Shown piece by piece: positions 16,864-25,742 of a stretch of 64,000 nucleotides of DNA. The position numbers and the translations under genes are program-made. Each line of letters begins with the position of its first letter. Position 1 is the first letter of the stretch. The notes beneath the pieces are model-generated. The model saw only the letters and a program-made list of their open reading frames with translations, had not been told where the DNA came from and made no database searches. Origin of the DNA: GCA-003244245 sp050699575 (GTDB lineage: Bacteria; Actinomycetota; Actinomycetes; Mycobacteriales; Pseudonocardiaceae); contig JBOHFG010000260.1 in NCBI GenBank assembly GCA_050699575.1, forward strand, positions 24,740 through 88,739, given 5' to 3'.

Positions 16864-16958
16864 CCGATGCCCTCCCGTGGTGGTCGACCATGACTCGTAA
16901 CCTACGCAGTTGCACCCTCGGTAGTGCGCGCCGCGCCGAGTGGTGTGCACTGTCCCTC

Positions 16959-17630
16959 ATGACCGCACACCCGCGCGATCCCGTCCAGCGCACTCTCGGT
17001 GGCGACTGGGGCACCTTCCTCGCGGCGGCGATGCGGTCTCCCCGCGATGTCGGGACACTGGTGCCCTCCGGACCCGAACTCGCCCAACGGCTGGCCGCGG
17101 TGGTATGCGGGGCCGGCCAGGTTGGGCGGCCCCCGGTCGTGGTGGAGATCGGGGCCGGGTCCGGCGCGGTCACCGCGGCAATCGCTCGGGAGGCGGAGCA
17201 CGACGCGGTGGTGATCGCGGTCGAAAAGGATTCCGAGCTCGCTGACCGGTTGCGGTCCCGCGAACTGGGCGTGCAGGTGGTCACCGCGGACGCCGCCACG
17301 CTTCCGGTCATCCTCGCCGACCATGGCGTGGAGCGCGCCGACGTGATCGTCTCAGTACTGCCGTGGACCCTGTTCGGCCCGCAACAGCAACGCGAGTTCC
17401 TGACGATCTTTGCCGCCGCACTGGCAACCGATGGGGTGTTCACCGCTGCCGCGTACAGCCTGGGCTACTGGACGCCCGCAGCCCGCCGGTTCCGCCGTGA
17501 GCTGGGGCGGATCTTCAGCGAGGTGCTGCCCACTCGCACCATGTGGCGGCACCTGCCGCCGGCCATGACCTACGTCTGCCGGCACCCGGGACCAGTCGGT
17601 GAGGACCTCACCGTGGATCCGAGTCGATGA
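16959..17630 (+). CDS. SAM-dependent methyltransferase (phospholipid N-methyltransferase / KsgA-like fold)
   Basis: The 223-residue Rossmann-fold methyltransferase has the SAM-binding motif VVEIGAGSGAVTAAIA and the acidic beta-2 end VIAVEKDSELADRL. MRSPRDVGTLVPSGPELAQR before motif I resembles PmtA-type phospholipid N-methyltransferases and rRNA adenine dimethylase relatives. DVIVSVLPWTLF occupies the motif IV position. The substrate is not known. The ATG at 16959 puts the conserved region at the normal distance from the N-terminus. The 3' end overlaps the convergent kinase gene by 23 nt. Confidence 0.78.
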   Translation: MTAHPRDPVQRTLGGDWGTFLAAAMRSPRDVGTLVPSGPELAQRLAAVVCGAGQVGRPPVVVEIGAGSGAVTAAIAREAEHDAVVIAVEKDSELADRLRSRELGVQVVTADAATLPVILADHGVERADVIVSVLPWTLFGPQQQREFLTIFAAALATDGVFTAAAYSLGYWTPAARRFRRELGRIFSEVLPTRTMWRHLPPAMTYVCRHPGPVGEDLTVDPSR

Positions 17631-19083
17631 GCAGGTGGCCCTCCCCCCGGGTCACCCGCAGTGCCCGCTTGACGACCTGAGCGGTGCCGCCCGAGTGGTA
17701 GGTGACCTCGACGGGTACGCGCACCGAACCGTCGGCGTTGTCGGAAACGCCGAAGGCGTTACGTGCGCTGACCGAGGAGTACTGGCTCCAATAAGATCGA
17801 AAGTCCAACTCGCTGCCGAAGAATGCCTGCGCGGTGGGTGACAGCAGCTGCCAGGCCGAGGTGGGGTTGTCCACGCCGTTGTAGTAGTCGATCACGAGTT
17901 GCCCGGCATCGCGCCAGGCGATTGACTGGGCGTGGTCGACCCGCTGCACCTGCGGTGGCGCGAGGACCGCAGCCGGTCCTGGTGTCGGCGTTGCCGCAGG
18001 CGCCGAGGCGACCGCCGGCCCGGCGAGGTGCGCGCCCTGTTCCCTGGTCGAGCCACCCGAGAGCAGCACCCCGACGCCAGCGCACGCGAGCCCCACAAGA
18101 GTAGCTCCGACCAGCCCGCCCGCCCGCCCGCGGCGCCACGTCGGCCGCATCGTGACACGGCCAGCAGGCGGGAACGGGATCATCTCCGGCGGCGAGCCGC
18201 GCAAGGAAGCGGACACCATGGTCGGCGGCAGATCTGCCGCAGGCACCGGGGCTGACCTGGCCACTGGGACTGACTTGGGCGCGGCTGACTTGGGCGCGGG
18301 TCGAACAGTCCGCACTGCGGCCAGTTCCAGGCCAGCTCCCGGCATGTCGGGCCGCGTTGCCGGGTCTGTGGCCAGCAGCCTCATCAGCACCGCGGATAGC
18401 GGGCCGGCATGGCGCGGCGGTATCACCTGCCCACCAGCCACCGCGTGCAGCAGCGCAAGCGGGTTGTCGCTGTCGCCGAACGGACCCCGCCCCTCCACCG
18501 CGGCGTAGAGGCTGGCACCGAGGGAGAAGACATCCGACGCCGGGGTCGGGACCTGCCCACGGGCCACCTCCGGGGCGAGGTAGGCCGGAGTGCCAGCCAT
18601 CATCCCAGTCTGGGTGATCGTGACATCGCCCGCGGCGCGCGACACACCGAAGTCGGTGATCTTGGCCGTCCCGCCGTCGGTGATCAGGATGTTACCGGGC
18701 TTGACATCCCGGTGCACGATCCGCGCGGCATGCGCGGCGGCCAGCGCCGAAGCAATCTGCCGGCCGATCGACGCGACCTCGGGCACGGGGAGGCAGCCCC
18801 GCTCGCCCAGCACCGCGGCGAGGCTGCGCGAGGGCAGGTACTCCATCACCAGGCAGGGCTCACCCTCGTGCTCAGCCACGTCGTAGACGACGATCGCGTT
18901 CGGGTGCTGCAGGCGCGCGGCGATGCGCGCCTCGCGCAACGCCCGGGCCCGGGCCTCGTCGGTCGCCCGGGGGCTCAGACCAGGCTGCAACAGCAACTGC
19001 TTCACCGCAACCAGTCGCTGCAGTCGCTCGTCCATGGCTTGCCAGACGACGCCCATGCCGCCGCTGCCAATCCGGTCGAGCAC
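17608..19083 (-). CDS. Hanks-type Ser/Thr protein kinase with one transmembrane segment
   Basis: The 491-residue kinase has the P-loop RIGSGGMGVV, K28 in VAVKQ, HRDVKPGN (D126) and DFG (D144), so it should be active. After the kinase domain and a Pro/Ala-rich juxtamembrane segment comes one hydrophobic helix (about residues 320-342) and an external Ala/Pro linker leading to an NTF2-like domain of about 100 residues beginning AWRDAGQLVIDYYNGVD. There are no PASTA repeats. The start is uncertain. GTG at 19083 gives VLDRIGSGG and cuts off most of beta-1. The same frame continues upstream with PHIDTGQLIAGHYR, which looks like genuine kinase sequence, to a TGA at about 19127, but contains no ATG, GTG or TTG. 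Confidence 0.87.
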   Translation of the reverse strand: MLDRIGSGGMGVVWQAMDERLQRLVAVKQLLLQPGLSPRATDEARARALREARIAARLQHPNAIVVYDVAEHEGEPCLVMEYLPSRSLAAVLGERGCLPVPEVASIGRQIASALAAAHAARIVHRDVKPGNILITDGGTAKITDFGVSRAAGDVTITQTGMMAGTPAYLAPEVARGQVPTPASDVFSLGASLYAAVEGRGPFGDSDNPLALLHAVAGGQVIPPRHAGPLSAVLMRLLATDPATRPDMPGAGLELAAVRTVRPAPKSAAPKSVPVARSAPVPAADLPPTMVSASLRGSPPEMIPFPPAGRVTMRPTWRRGRAGGLVGATLVGLACAGVGVLLSGGSTREQGAHLAGPAVASAPAATPTPGPAAVLAPPQVQRVDHAQSIAWRDAGQLVIDYYNGVDNPTSAWQLLSPTAQAFFGSELDFRSYWSQYSSVSARNAFGVSDNADGSVRVPVEVTYHSGGTAQVVKRALRVTRGEGHLLIDSDPR

Positions 19084-19277
19084 CCGGTAGTGGCCGGCGA
19101 TCAGCTGCCCCGTGTCGATATGCGGTCACTCCCTCTGCGCTGTGCCTGAAGCACTGGGCCTAGAGCACGGGCGCGCGGCAATCCCGACCGAAAATCAGGT
19201 TATCGCGCTACTCCCGGGTCGGCACGCCGGCCCCGCCTCGCTTCGGATCCAGGACCGCGGGCACGATCGCACTTACC

Positions 19278-21779
19278 ATGACGCTCATTGCGGCGCTGCC
19301 CAGCGATTCAGGTCCCGACGAGTTGCTCGACACTGTTGTGGCCTGGGTACAGAGCCAGGGCTTGACCCTCTACCCCGCCCAAGAAGACGCACTGATCGAA
19401 ATTGTCTCGGGCTCGAACGTGATCCTGGCCACCCCGACCGGATCCGGGAAGAGCCTGGTCGCGACCGGCGCGCACGCGGTCGCGCTGGCCCAGGGCAGGC
19501 GTAGCGTCTACACCGCACCGATCAAGGCACTGGTATCGGAGAAGTTCTTCGCGGCGTGCGGCGTCTTCGGCGCCGACCAGGTCGGGATGCTCACCGGTGA
19601 TTCCAGTGTCAACGCCGGGGCACCCATCCTCTGCTGCACCGCGGAGGTGCTGGCCAACATGGCGCTGCGCAGTGGCCCGGATACCGACGTCGGCCTGGTC
19701 GTGATGGACGAGTTCCACTTCTACGCCGACCCTGATCGCGGCTGGGCGTGGCAGGTACCACTGCTAGAGCTGCCACAGGCCCAGTTCCTGCTGATGTCCG
19801 CGACGCTGGGCGACGTCACCCGCTTCGAGCAGGACCTGACCCGGCGCACCGGTCGTGCCACCGCGGTCGTGCGCTCCGCCCAGCGCCCGGTTCCGCTGCA
19901 TTTCCGGTACGTGACCACGCCGCTGCACGAGACGCTGGAAGAACTGCTGGCCACCAAAGCGGCACCGGTCTATGTGGTGCACTTCACCCAGGCCTCGGCC
20001 GCCGAGCAAGCACAGTCGCTGACTAGCATCAATGTCTGCAGCCGGGCAGAAAAAGAGGCGATCGCCGAGCTGATCGGCACCTTCCGGTTCACCGCTGGTT
20101 TCGGACGGACCCTGTCCCGGCTGGTGCGCCACGGGATCGGGGTGCACCACGCCGGGATGCTGCCGCGGTATCGCCGGCTCGTCGAGCGGCTCGCCCAAGC
20201 CGGCCTGTTAAAGATCATCTGTGGTACCGACACCCTCGGCGTGGGGATCAACGTGCCAATCCGCACGGTGCTGCTCACCGCCTTGGGCAAATACGACGGG
20301 ACCCGCACCCGACACCTCACCGCTCGTGAGTTTCACCAGATCACCGGCCGGGCGGGCCGAGCCGGGTACGACACCGCCGGCGATGTCGTCGTGCAGGCCC
20401 CCGAGTACGTGGTGGAGAACACCAAGGCAATGGCCAAGGCCGGCGACGATGCCCGCAAGCGCCGCAGGGTGGTGCACAAGAAGCCCCCCGAAGGATCGGT
20501 GTCCTGGAGCGATCGCACCTTCGACCGGCTGGTCGCGGCCGAACCGGAACCGCTGACCTCCAGTTTTGCGGTGAGCCACGCGATGCTGCTCAACGTCGCC
20601 AACCGCCCCGGAGACGCGTTTGCCGTGATGCGCCACTTGCTCACCGACAACCACGAGGACCGCCCCGCGCAGCGCCGGCACATCCGCCGGGCCATCGCGA
20701 TCTACCGTGCCCTGCTCGCCGCCGGCGTCATCGAGCGGTTGACGGTGCCGGACGCTGACGGTCGTACCGTGCGGCTCACCGGGGATCTGCAACTCGACTT
20801 TGCGCTCAACCAGGCGTTGTCCCCGTTCGCGCTGGCCGCGATCGAGCTGCTCGACCCGGATTCGGCCGGCTACCCACTGGACGTCCTGTCGATCCTCGAG
20901 GCCACCCTGGAGGACCCGCGCCAAGTCCTGAGCGCACAACTGTCCAAAGCCAAGGGCGAGGCCGTGGCAGCGATGAAAGCGGAGGGCATCGAGTACGAGG
21001 AGCGGATGCAACTCCTTGAGGACGTTACCTACCCGATGCCACTGGCCGAGCTGCTCAACGCAGCGTTCGAGACCTACCGGCGGGGCCACCCGTGGGTGGC
21101 CGACCACCGGCTGTCCCCCAAGTCAGTCGCCCGGGATCTCGCCGAGCGGGCGATGACCTTCACCGAATACGTCGGGTTCTACGGCCTGGCTCGTTCCGAG
21201 GGGCTGGTGCTGCGCTACCTGGCCGACGCCTACCAAGCGCTACGCCGCACAGTGCCCGCGGACGCCAAAACCGACCCGCTGCGTGACCTGCAGGAGTGGC
21301 TCGGCGAGCTGGTCCGCCAGGTCGACTCCAGCCTGCTGGACGAGTGGCAGAGACTGCGTGACCCCCAGTCGCCGGATGGCGCGCCGGAGCCGGTGGACCA
21401 GCGACCTCCGCCGGTGACGGCCAACGCGCGAGCCTTCCGGGTTCTGGTGCGCAATGCGCTGTTCCGCCGGGTGGAGCTGGCGGCCCGCCGGCACTGGGAT
21501 GAGTTGGGCGAGCTCGACGCGGAGGCCGGCTGGGACGCGGAGGCCTGGCGACAGGCCGTGGAACCGTACTTCGACGAGCATGGCGAGATCGGCACCGGCG
21601 CGGACGCCCGCGGCCCGCACCTGCTGATCATCGATCAGCAGCCGGGACGGTGGGTCGTGCGACAGATCCTGGACGATCCGGCCCGGCACCACGACTGGGC
21701 CATCACTGCCGAGGTCGACCTGGCCGCCTCCGACGAGACCGGGACCGCCGTGGTGCGGGTCACCGCTGTCTGCCAGTAG
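19278..21779 (+). CDS. DEAD/DEAH-box helicase, Ski2-like with DUF3516
   Basis: The 833-residue superfamily 2 helicase has the Q-motif region LTLYPAQEDALIEI, Walker A TPTGSGKS (55-59), motif II DEFH (144-147), motif III SATLGD and a RecA2 domain with FHQITGRAGRAGYDTAGDVV. The C-terminal half, over 350 residues, is the actinobacterial DUF3516 extension. The protein may unwind RNA or DNA; no specific role can be read from the sequence. The ATG at 19278 gives MTLIAALPSDSG. The stop lies 1 nt from the convergent DUF742 gene. Confidence 0.88.
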   Translation: MTLIAALPSDSGPDELLDTVVAWVQSQGLTLYPAQEDALIEIVSGSNVILATPTGSGKSLVATGAHAVALAQGRRSVYTAPIKALVSEKFFAACGVFGADQVGMLTGDSSVNAGAPILCCTAEVLANMALRSGPDTDVGLVVMDEFHFYADPDRGWAWQVPLLELPQAQFLLMSATLGDVTRFEQDLTRRTGRATAVVRSAQRPVPLHFRYVTTPLHETLEELLATKAAPVYVVHFTQASAAEQAQSLTSINVCSRAEKEAIAELIGTFRFTAGFGRTLSRLVRHGIGVHHAGMLPRYRRLVERLAQAGLLKIICGTDTLGVGINVPIRTVLLTALGKYDGTRTRHLTAREFHQITGRAGRAGYDTAGDVVVQAPEYVVENTKAMAKAGDDARKRRRVVHKKPPEGSVSWSDRTFDRLVAAEPEPLTSSFAVSHAMLLNVANRPGDAFAVMRHLLTDNHEDRPAQRRHIRRAIAIYRALLAAGVIERLTVPDADGRTVRLTGDLQLDFALNQALSPFALAAIELLDPDSAGYPLDVLSILEATLEDPRQVLSAQLSKAKGEAVAAMKAEGIEYEERMQLLEDVTYPMPLAELLNAAFETYRRGHPWVADHRLSPKSVARDLAERAMTFTEYVGFYGLARSEGLVLRYLADAYQALRRTVPADAKTDPLRDLQEWLGELVRQVDSSLLDEWQRLRDPQSPDGAPEPVDQRPPPVTANARAFRVLVRNALFRRVELAARRHWDELGELDAEAGWDAEAWRQAVEPYFDEHGEIGTGADARGPHLLIIDQQPGRWVVRQILDDPARHHDWAITAEVDLAASDETGTAVVRVTAVCQ

Positions 21780-21780
21780 A

Positions 21781-22323
21781 TCACAACCGCTGCAGGCCGT
21801 TGAGCACCCGCTGCAGCAGGTCGATATCCGGCAGGTCAGCGGGTCCTACCGTGCGGTGCACCACGACCTTGCCCGCCTCAGCCATGTCGCCCAGCACCAC
21901 CCGCGTCACCCCGAAGGGCATCGACAGCAGGGCGGAGAGCTCCGCGACCGAGCACGGGGTAGCGCAGAGGCTGAGGATCGTGCCGTGCTCCGGAGGGGCC
22001 GCCGGGTCAGCTGCCTGACCGGTTGCCGAGACCAAGGTCTCCACGGAGAGCGCGACGCGCGACGTGGTCCGTCCCCCGGTCCAGGAATAGGGCCGCACCA
22101 AATCGTAGGTCTGGGTGACCGTGTCCCAGCCACCCCAGTCGATCCACTCTGCACCATCGACCGGGTGGGACACCGGCGGTGGGGACGCCTCCACGACCTG
22201 CTCGAGATCCTGTTGCTGATGCCGCCAACGGCTCACGAGAGGCCGGAACCGAGCCCCAGTGTGACCTACTACCGGCTGATCATCACGACGATGCTGGGCC
22301 GCAGCGACGCTCACCTCTTCCAC
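21781..22323 (-). CDS. Orphan DUF742 protein
   Basis: The 180-residue protein has a C-terminal DUF742 domain (PF05331) recognised by LVRPYSWTGGRT, LSLCATPCSVAELSALLSMP, FGVTRVVLGDMAEAGKVVVH and a final LLQRVLNGL. In actinobacterial conservons, DUF742 proteins act with a histidine-kinase-like sensor, a Roadblock protein and a small Ras-like GTPase. None of these partners is adjacent here. The domain has a winged-helix look but its biochemical role is unknown. The GTG at 22323 has GGGAGG 8 nt upstream; another GTG at 22332 lies too close to that site. The N-terminal 60 residues are not recognisable. Confidence 0.8.
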   Translation of the reverse strand: MEEVSVAAAQHRRDDQPVVGHTGARFRPLVSRWRHQQQDLEQVVEASPPPVSHPVDGAEWIDWGGWDTVTQTYDLVRPYSWTGGRTTSRVALSVETLVSATGQAADPAAPPEHGTILSLCATPCSVAELSALLSMPFGVTRVVLGDMAEAGKVVVHRTVGPADLPDIDLLQRVLNGLQRL

Positions 22324-22341
22324 GACCGACACCTCCCGGGG

Positions 22342-22905
22342 TCAGGACGGTTCGTTGCCTGGCTTCCACTTGATGCCGCAGCCCATGCTGGGTGCCTGGG
22401 GTTCGGGGACCAGCTGCCCAGCCAGCACCAGGTCCAGCGCCGAACGCAATGCCGTACCGGTCACTGGGGCGTCGTTGCGTGGGCGGGACTCGTCGAACTC
22501 GCCACGGTAGACAAGCCGGCGCCCGGTGTCATAGAGGAAGAAGTCCGGGGTGCAGGCTCCCCGGTAGGCCAGTGCGACCTCCTGGGTGCCGTCGAGCAGA
22601 TACGGGAACGTGAACCCGGCACGGGCGACCTGCCCTGCTAACCCAGCAGGACCGTCGTCAGGATAGTTCTCGATGTCGTTGCTACAGATCGCCACCGCGG
22701 CCACTCGCGGTGCGTACTCGGCAACCAGCGAGCCGAGTTGCCGCTCGATGTGCCGGACATAGGGACAATGATTGGACAGGAACATCACCAACAGTGGCCG
22801 ACCGGAGTCAAGGCCGTCAGAGGTCACGATCTGGCCGTCCAGAGACGGCAGGGCGAACGGAGGCCCCAGCGTACCCAGCGGGACCATAAACGAATTCACT
22901 GCCAT
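22342..22905 (-). CDS. Thioredoxin-fold (AhpC/TSA-like redoxin) protein
   Basis: The 187-residue cytosolic thioredoxin-like protein has LVMFLSNHCPYVRHIERQLG, so the active-site position holds NHCPYV with a single cysteine (C47) rather than CxxC, and later GACTPDFFLYD, the cis-Pro region of redoxins. The lone peroxidatic-type Cys suggests a one-Cys peroxiredoxin or a thiol reductase using a second Cys (GACT or the tail MGCG). Its physiological partner is unknown. It is followed 18 nt later by the DUF742 gene on the same strand, so the two may be co-transcribed. Confidence 0.83.
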   Translation of the reverse strand: MAVNSFMVPLGTLGPPFALPSLDGQIVTSDGLDSGRPLLVMFLSNHCPYVRHIERQLGSLVAEYAPRVAAVAICSNDIENYPDDGPAGLAGQVARAGFTFPYLLDGTQEVALAYRGACTPDFFLYDTGRRLVYRGEFDESRPRNDAPVTGTALRSALDLVLAGQLVPEPQAPSMGCGIKWKPGNEPS

Positions 22906-23009
22906 GACACAAGTTTCCCATCAGCTGACGAGGCAGTCGGCCAGCCCGCCGAACAGTTCACCACCGTGGACCGGTTCGACGGGCTGGGCTTCGAACCCTA
23001 AGGCGCCTG

Positions 23010-23216
23010 CTACGACGAGCTTCCGCCGGTCGCCTCCTGGACTTTGCGCACCGCACCGTCGATCTGGCTGCTGAACTTGCCTTTGGTGCACTGGTCAACA
23101 AGGCGTCCCGCCTGGTTCGCCACCTTGCCGACTGCCTCGGGGTTGGTCTTGGCGTACCGGCGAGCGGCCTCGACGGCCCCTGCCAGCACAACGAGCTTCC
23201 CCAGCTTCCCCAGCAT
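23010..23216 (-). CDS. Small MT0933/Rv0909-like protein (antitoxin-annotated family)
   Basis: The 68-residue protein reads MLGKLGKLVVLAGAVEAARR, then AKTNPEAVGKVANQAGRLVD, then QCTKGKFSSQIDGAVRKVQ. The Lys/Ala-rich helices and the TKGKFSSQID string resemble the actinobacterial family that includes Rv0909 and MT0933, often labelled antitoxin. No toxin gene is beside it, so a toxin-antitoxin role is doubtful here. A GGAGGAAACACG leader just upstream is a good ribosome site for the ATG at 23216. Confidence 0.68.
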   Translation of the reverse strand: MLGKLGKLVVLAGAVEAARRYAKTNPEAVGKVANQAGRLVDQCTKGKFSSQIDGAVRKVQEATGGSSS

Positions 23217-23322
23217 CGTGTTTCCTCCTTCGGCTGACCAACCACAACCCGCAGTAGATCACCGCGAAGTGGCGAGGATACCGTGCCCGATCATCGCTGG
23301 CGAAGACCGGTCGTGGAATCCA

Positions 23323-23361
23323 CCGGTCAGAATCCCCGGTCAGAATCCCCGGTCAGAATCC
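23323..23361. repeat. Three 13-bp tandem repeats at the end of the Rv2175c-like gene
   Basis: CCGGTCAGAATCC is repeated three times without gaps (23323-23335, 23336-23348, 23349-23361). The third copy covers the last codon and TGA stop of the convergently read Rv2175c-like gene. A period of 13 is out of frame, so the array is only tolerated because it lies at or beyond the stop. Confidence 0.92.
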
Positions 23362-23730
23362 CATGGACTGGGCCCGGCGCTTCACCTCTCGGCCTCGGTC
23401 GGTCCGTAGTGCGCCGATCGGCGTGCCAGGAAGGGAATCCTCGGCGGTGAACAGCCAGCGCAGGATCTCCTCTGCGGAGTAACCAGCGTCGCGCAGCAAG
23501 GTGATCGTGCCGGGCAACCCTTTGACGACCGCATCACCGCTGAGAAACTCTGCGGGGACGACGGCTACGCCGTGCCGGCGTACGCCCAGAAGTTGCCCGT
23601 CGCGCAGCATCTGGTGCACCCGGGTTACTGGCAGTCCGAGCCGTTGCGCGACGTCAGGCAGCGGTAGCACCACCACATTGAGATCCAGCACGTCCACGGC
23701 TATGGGGATGTCGCTCACAGCGATCACCAT
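23353..23730 (-). CDS. Rv2175c-like DNA-binding protein (PknL partner)
   Basis: The 125-residue protein has a winged-helix-like N-terminal half (LPDVAQRLGLPVTRVHQMLR) and a C-terminal helical half (PGTITLLRDAGYSAEEILRW, REVKRRAQSMGF) that closely match M. tuberculosis Rv2175c. That protein binds DNA and is a substrate of the adjacent kinase PknL, with phosphorylation on an N-terminal Thr. Here the segment before LPDVAQRL contains no Thr, so the same switch is not conserved. It diverges from pknL with about 65 nt between. The start could be the ATG at 23730 or the GTG at 23718. Confidence 0.85.
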   Translation of the reverse strand: MVIAVSDIPIAVDVLDLNVVVLPLPDVAQRLGLPVTRVHQMLRDGQLLGVRRHGVAVVPAEFLSGDAVVKGLPGTITLLRDAGYSAEEILRWLFTAEDSLPGTPIGALRTDRGREVKRRAQSMGF

Positions 23731-23795
23731 GCCATACCTATCGGCCGGTGCCCTTCCGCCGTTCGGGCAGCACCGGGTCCGTACGATCCGGGGCT

Positions 23796-25742
23796 GTGGA
23801 GCGACAGGGACCCGATCACGATGGGAACCTGGTCGGCACCCTGTTGGACGGGCGCTACCGGGTTGGCTCGGTGCTGGCCCGCGGCGGCATGTCCACCGTC
23901 TACCGCGGCACAGACACCCGCCTGGAGCGGGCCGTCGCCATCAAGGTGATGGCCTCGCGGTTCGCCGTCGACCCGATCTTCCTGGAGCGCTTCGAGCGGG
24001 AAGCCCGCGCCGCCGCGCGGCTGCACCATCCTGGCGTCGTTGGGGTCCATGACCAAGGTGTCGACTCCTCCCCTGCTGGTGACTCCGTGTTCCTGGTGAT
24101 GGAACTGGTGGACGGCGGAACATTACGCGACTTGCTGCGACAGCACGGCAGGCTGCCGGTGCCGCTCACCCTCGCGGTGGCCGAACTGGTGCTCTCGGCG
24201 CTCGCCGCGGCGCATCGGGCAGGGCTGGTACATCGCGACATCAAGCCGGAGAACGTCCTCATCGGTCCCGGCGGGGTCGTGAAAGTGGCCGACTTCGGAC
24301 TGGTCCGCGCAGCGGCAGAGGCCAGTAACCACACCGGAGACGTGATCCTCGGGACAGTGGCCTACCTTTCACCCGAGCAGGTCGCGACCGGGATGGCCGA
24401 CGCCCGCAGTGATGTCTACGCCGCCGGAGTGCTGCTGTTCGAGATGCTCACCGGGACACCGCCGTACACCGGCGAGACTGCGCTCTCGGTGGCCTATCGG
24501 CACGTCAACGACGACATGCCCGCCCCCAGCACGGCTGGTGCCGTAGTGCCTGCACCGCTGGACGACCTGATCGTGCGCGCCACCCGTCGAGACCCGGCGG
24601 TCCGCCCGCCGGACGCAGCGGCGTTCCTGCACGCGCTACGCGCGGTGCGGACCGACCTGGGGATCGATCCGGTACCGGTACCCGTGCCCTCAGCAGGACT
24701 TCCCGGCGCCACCGCGGCGGCCCCGCCCGACCACGGCCCCCGCGGAACTCGGGCCCTGAGCAGGGTCGATGCCACGCCGAGTGGACCAGACACCCAGCAG
24801 GCCGAACTGCCAGGGCCTTACCACCAGGATCCTTACCGACACGAGCGGGCTCGCAACCGGCGAGCCTTCATCGCCTGGCTGGTGGTCGTGCTGATGCTCG
24901 CCAGCGCGATCGGGATCGGTGCGTGGTGGCTGGGCAGCGGCCGGTGGACCGTGGTGCCCAACCTCACCGGCATGCACCGCGGGGCAGTTGCGGCCGCACT
25001 GGCCTCCGCCGACCTCAAGACCAACCTTACTGAGGATCACAACGATACCGTCGCGGGCGACACGGTGATCAGCACCGATCCCGCACCGGGCCACCGGGCG
25101 ATGCGCGGCTCGGGCATCACTGTGCTGATCTCACTGGGCCACCCGGTGGTACCCAACCTGGCCGTAGGGAGCACCCCGGAGGAGGCCGAACGGGTGGTCG
25201 AGCAGGCGGATCTGAGCCCACGTCGGGGCGCCGAAGCATTCGACAACACTGTCCCGATCGGCACGGTGATCGGACTGCGGCCGGCGGCCGGCACCATGCT
25301 CACCGTCGGTGCTCCGGTCACTGTGGTGATCAGCAAAGGGCCGGCCCCGACCACAGTGCCGGGGGTGCGGGGGATGCGCGAGGCCGACGCGGTCGCGGCG
25401 CTGGCCCGTGCTGGCCTGACCACGCAGGTGCGGCGCCAGTTCGACGGTCAGATCGCCGGTGGGCACGCGATCGGTACCGATCCCCCGGCCGGCACCGGAG
25501 CCCCCCGCGGCACCACCGTCACCCTGCTGGTGAGCAACGCGCCAGTGGTGCCCGACGTGGTGGGGTTGCCGGTTGCCCAGGCCCGCCAGGCGCTCGCTGA
25601 CGCGGGACTGAACAGCGCGGTCAGCCAGTCGTTCGGCGGATTCGGGATTATCGGGGGATTCTCCGACCGGGTGATCTCCCAGTCACCCGGGGCGGGCCAG
25701 CCCGTCCGCCCCGGTACCACCATCACGCTCACCACCCTGTAA
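23796..25742 (+). CDS. pknL: PknL-type Ser/Thr kinase with four PASTA domains
   Basis: The 648-residue membrane kinase carries LDGRYRVGSVLARGGMSTVY, AIKVM (catalytic Lys), HRDIKPEN and ADFGLVRAAAEA, then a Pro-rich linker, one transmembrane helix (FIAWLVVVLMLASAIGIGAW) and four external PASTA repeats beginning VVPNLTGM, VVPNLAVG, TVPGVRGM and VVPDVVGL. PASTA domains bind muropeptides or lipid II. M. tuberculosis PknL lacks them, so this is the longer form seen in other actinobacteria. GTG at 23796 was chosen over an upstream start because the preceding residues look non-conserved. The adjacent Rv2175c homologue is the likely partner. Confidence 0.92.
   Translation: MERQGPDHDGNLVGTLLDGRYRVGSVLARGGMSTVYRGTDTRLERAVAIKVMASRFAVDPIFLERFEREARAAARLHHPGVVGVHDQGVDSSPAGDSVFLVMELVDGGTLRDLLRQHGRLPVPLTLAVAELVLSALAAAHRAGLVHRDIKPENVLIGPGGVVKVADFGLVRAAAEASNHTGDVILGTVAYLSPEQVATGMADARSDVYAAGVLLFEMLTGTPPYTGETALSVAYRHVNDDMPAPSTAGAVVPAPLDDLIVRATRRDPAVRPPDAAAFLHALRAVRTDLGIDPVPVPVPSAGLPGATAAAPPDHGPRGTRALSRVDATPSGPDTQQAELPGPYHQDPYRHERARNRRAFIAWLVVVLMLASAIGIGAWWLGSGRWTVVPNLTGMHRGAVAAALASADLKTNLTEDHNDTVAGDTVISTDPAPGHRAMRGSGITVLISLGHPVVPNLAVGSTPEEAERVVEQADLSPRRGAEAFDNTVPIGTVIGLRPAAGTMLTVGAPVTVVISKGPAPTTVPGVRGMREADAVAALARAGLTTQVRRQFDGQIAGGHAIGTDPPAGTGAPRGTTVTLLVSNAPVVPDVVGLPVAQARQALADAGLNSAVSQSFGGFGIIGGFSDRVISQSPGAGQPVRPGTTITLTTL

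Noticed and set aside
22906..23001. Coding-like tail VGQPAEQFTTVDRFDGLGFEP between the redoxin and the small MT0933-like gene
   Set aside because: No start codon suits the frame, it is very short and nothing upstream continues it. It might be a remnant, but the support is too weak.
22970..23005. tRNA-like GGTTCGA motif
   Set aside because: No acceptor stem or anticodon arm can be built around it. No tRNA or rRNA gene was recognised in the window.
23010..23216. Toxin-antitoxin module
   Set aside because: The small protein resembles an antitoxin-annotated family, but there is no adjacent toxin-like gene.
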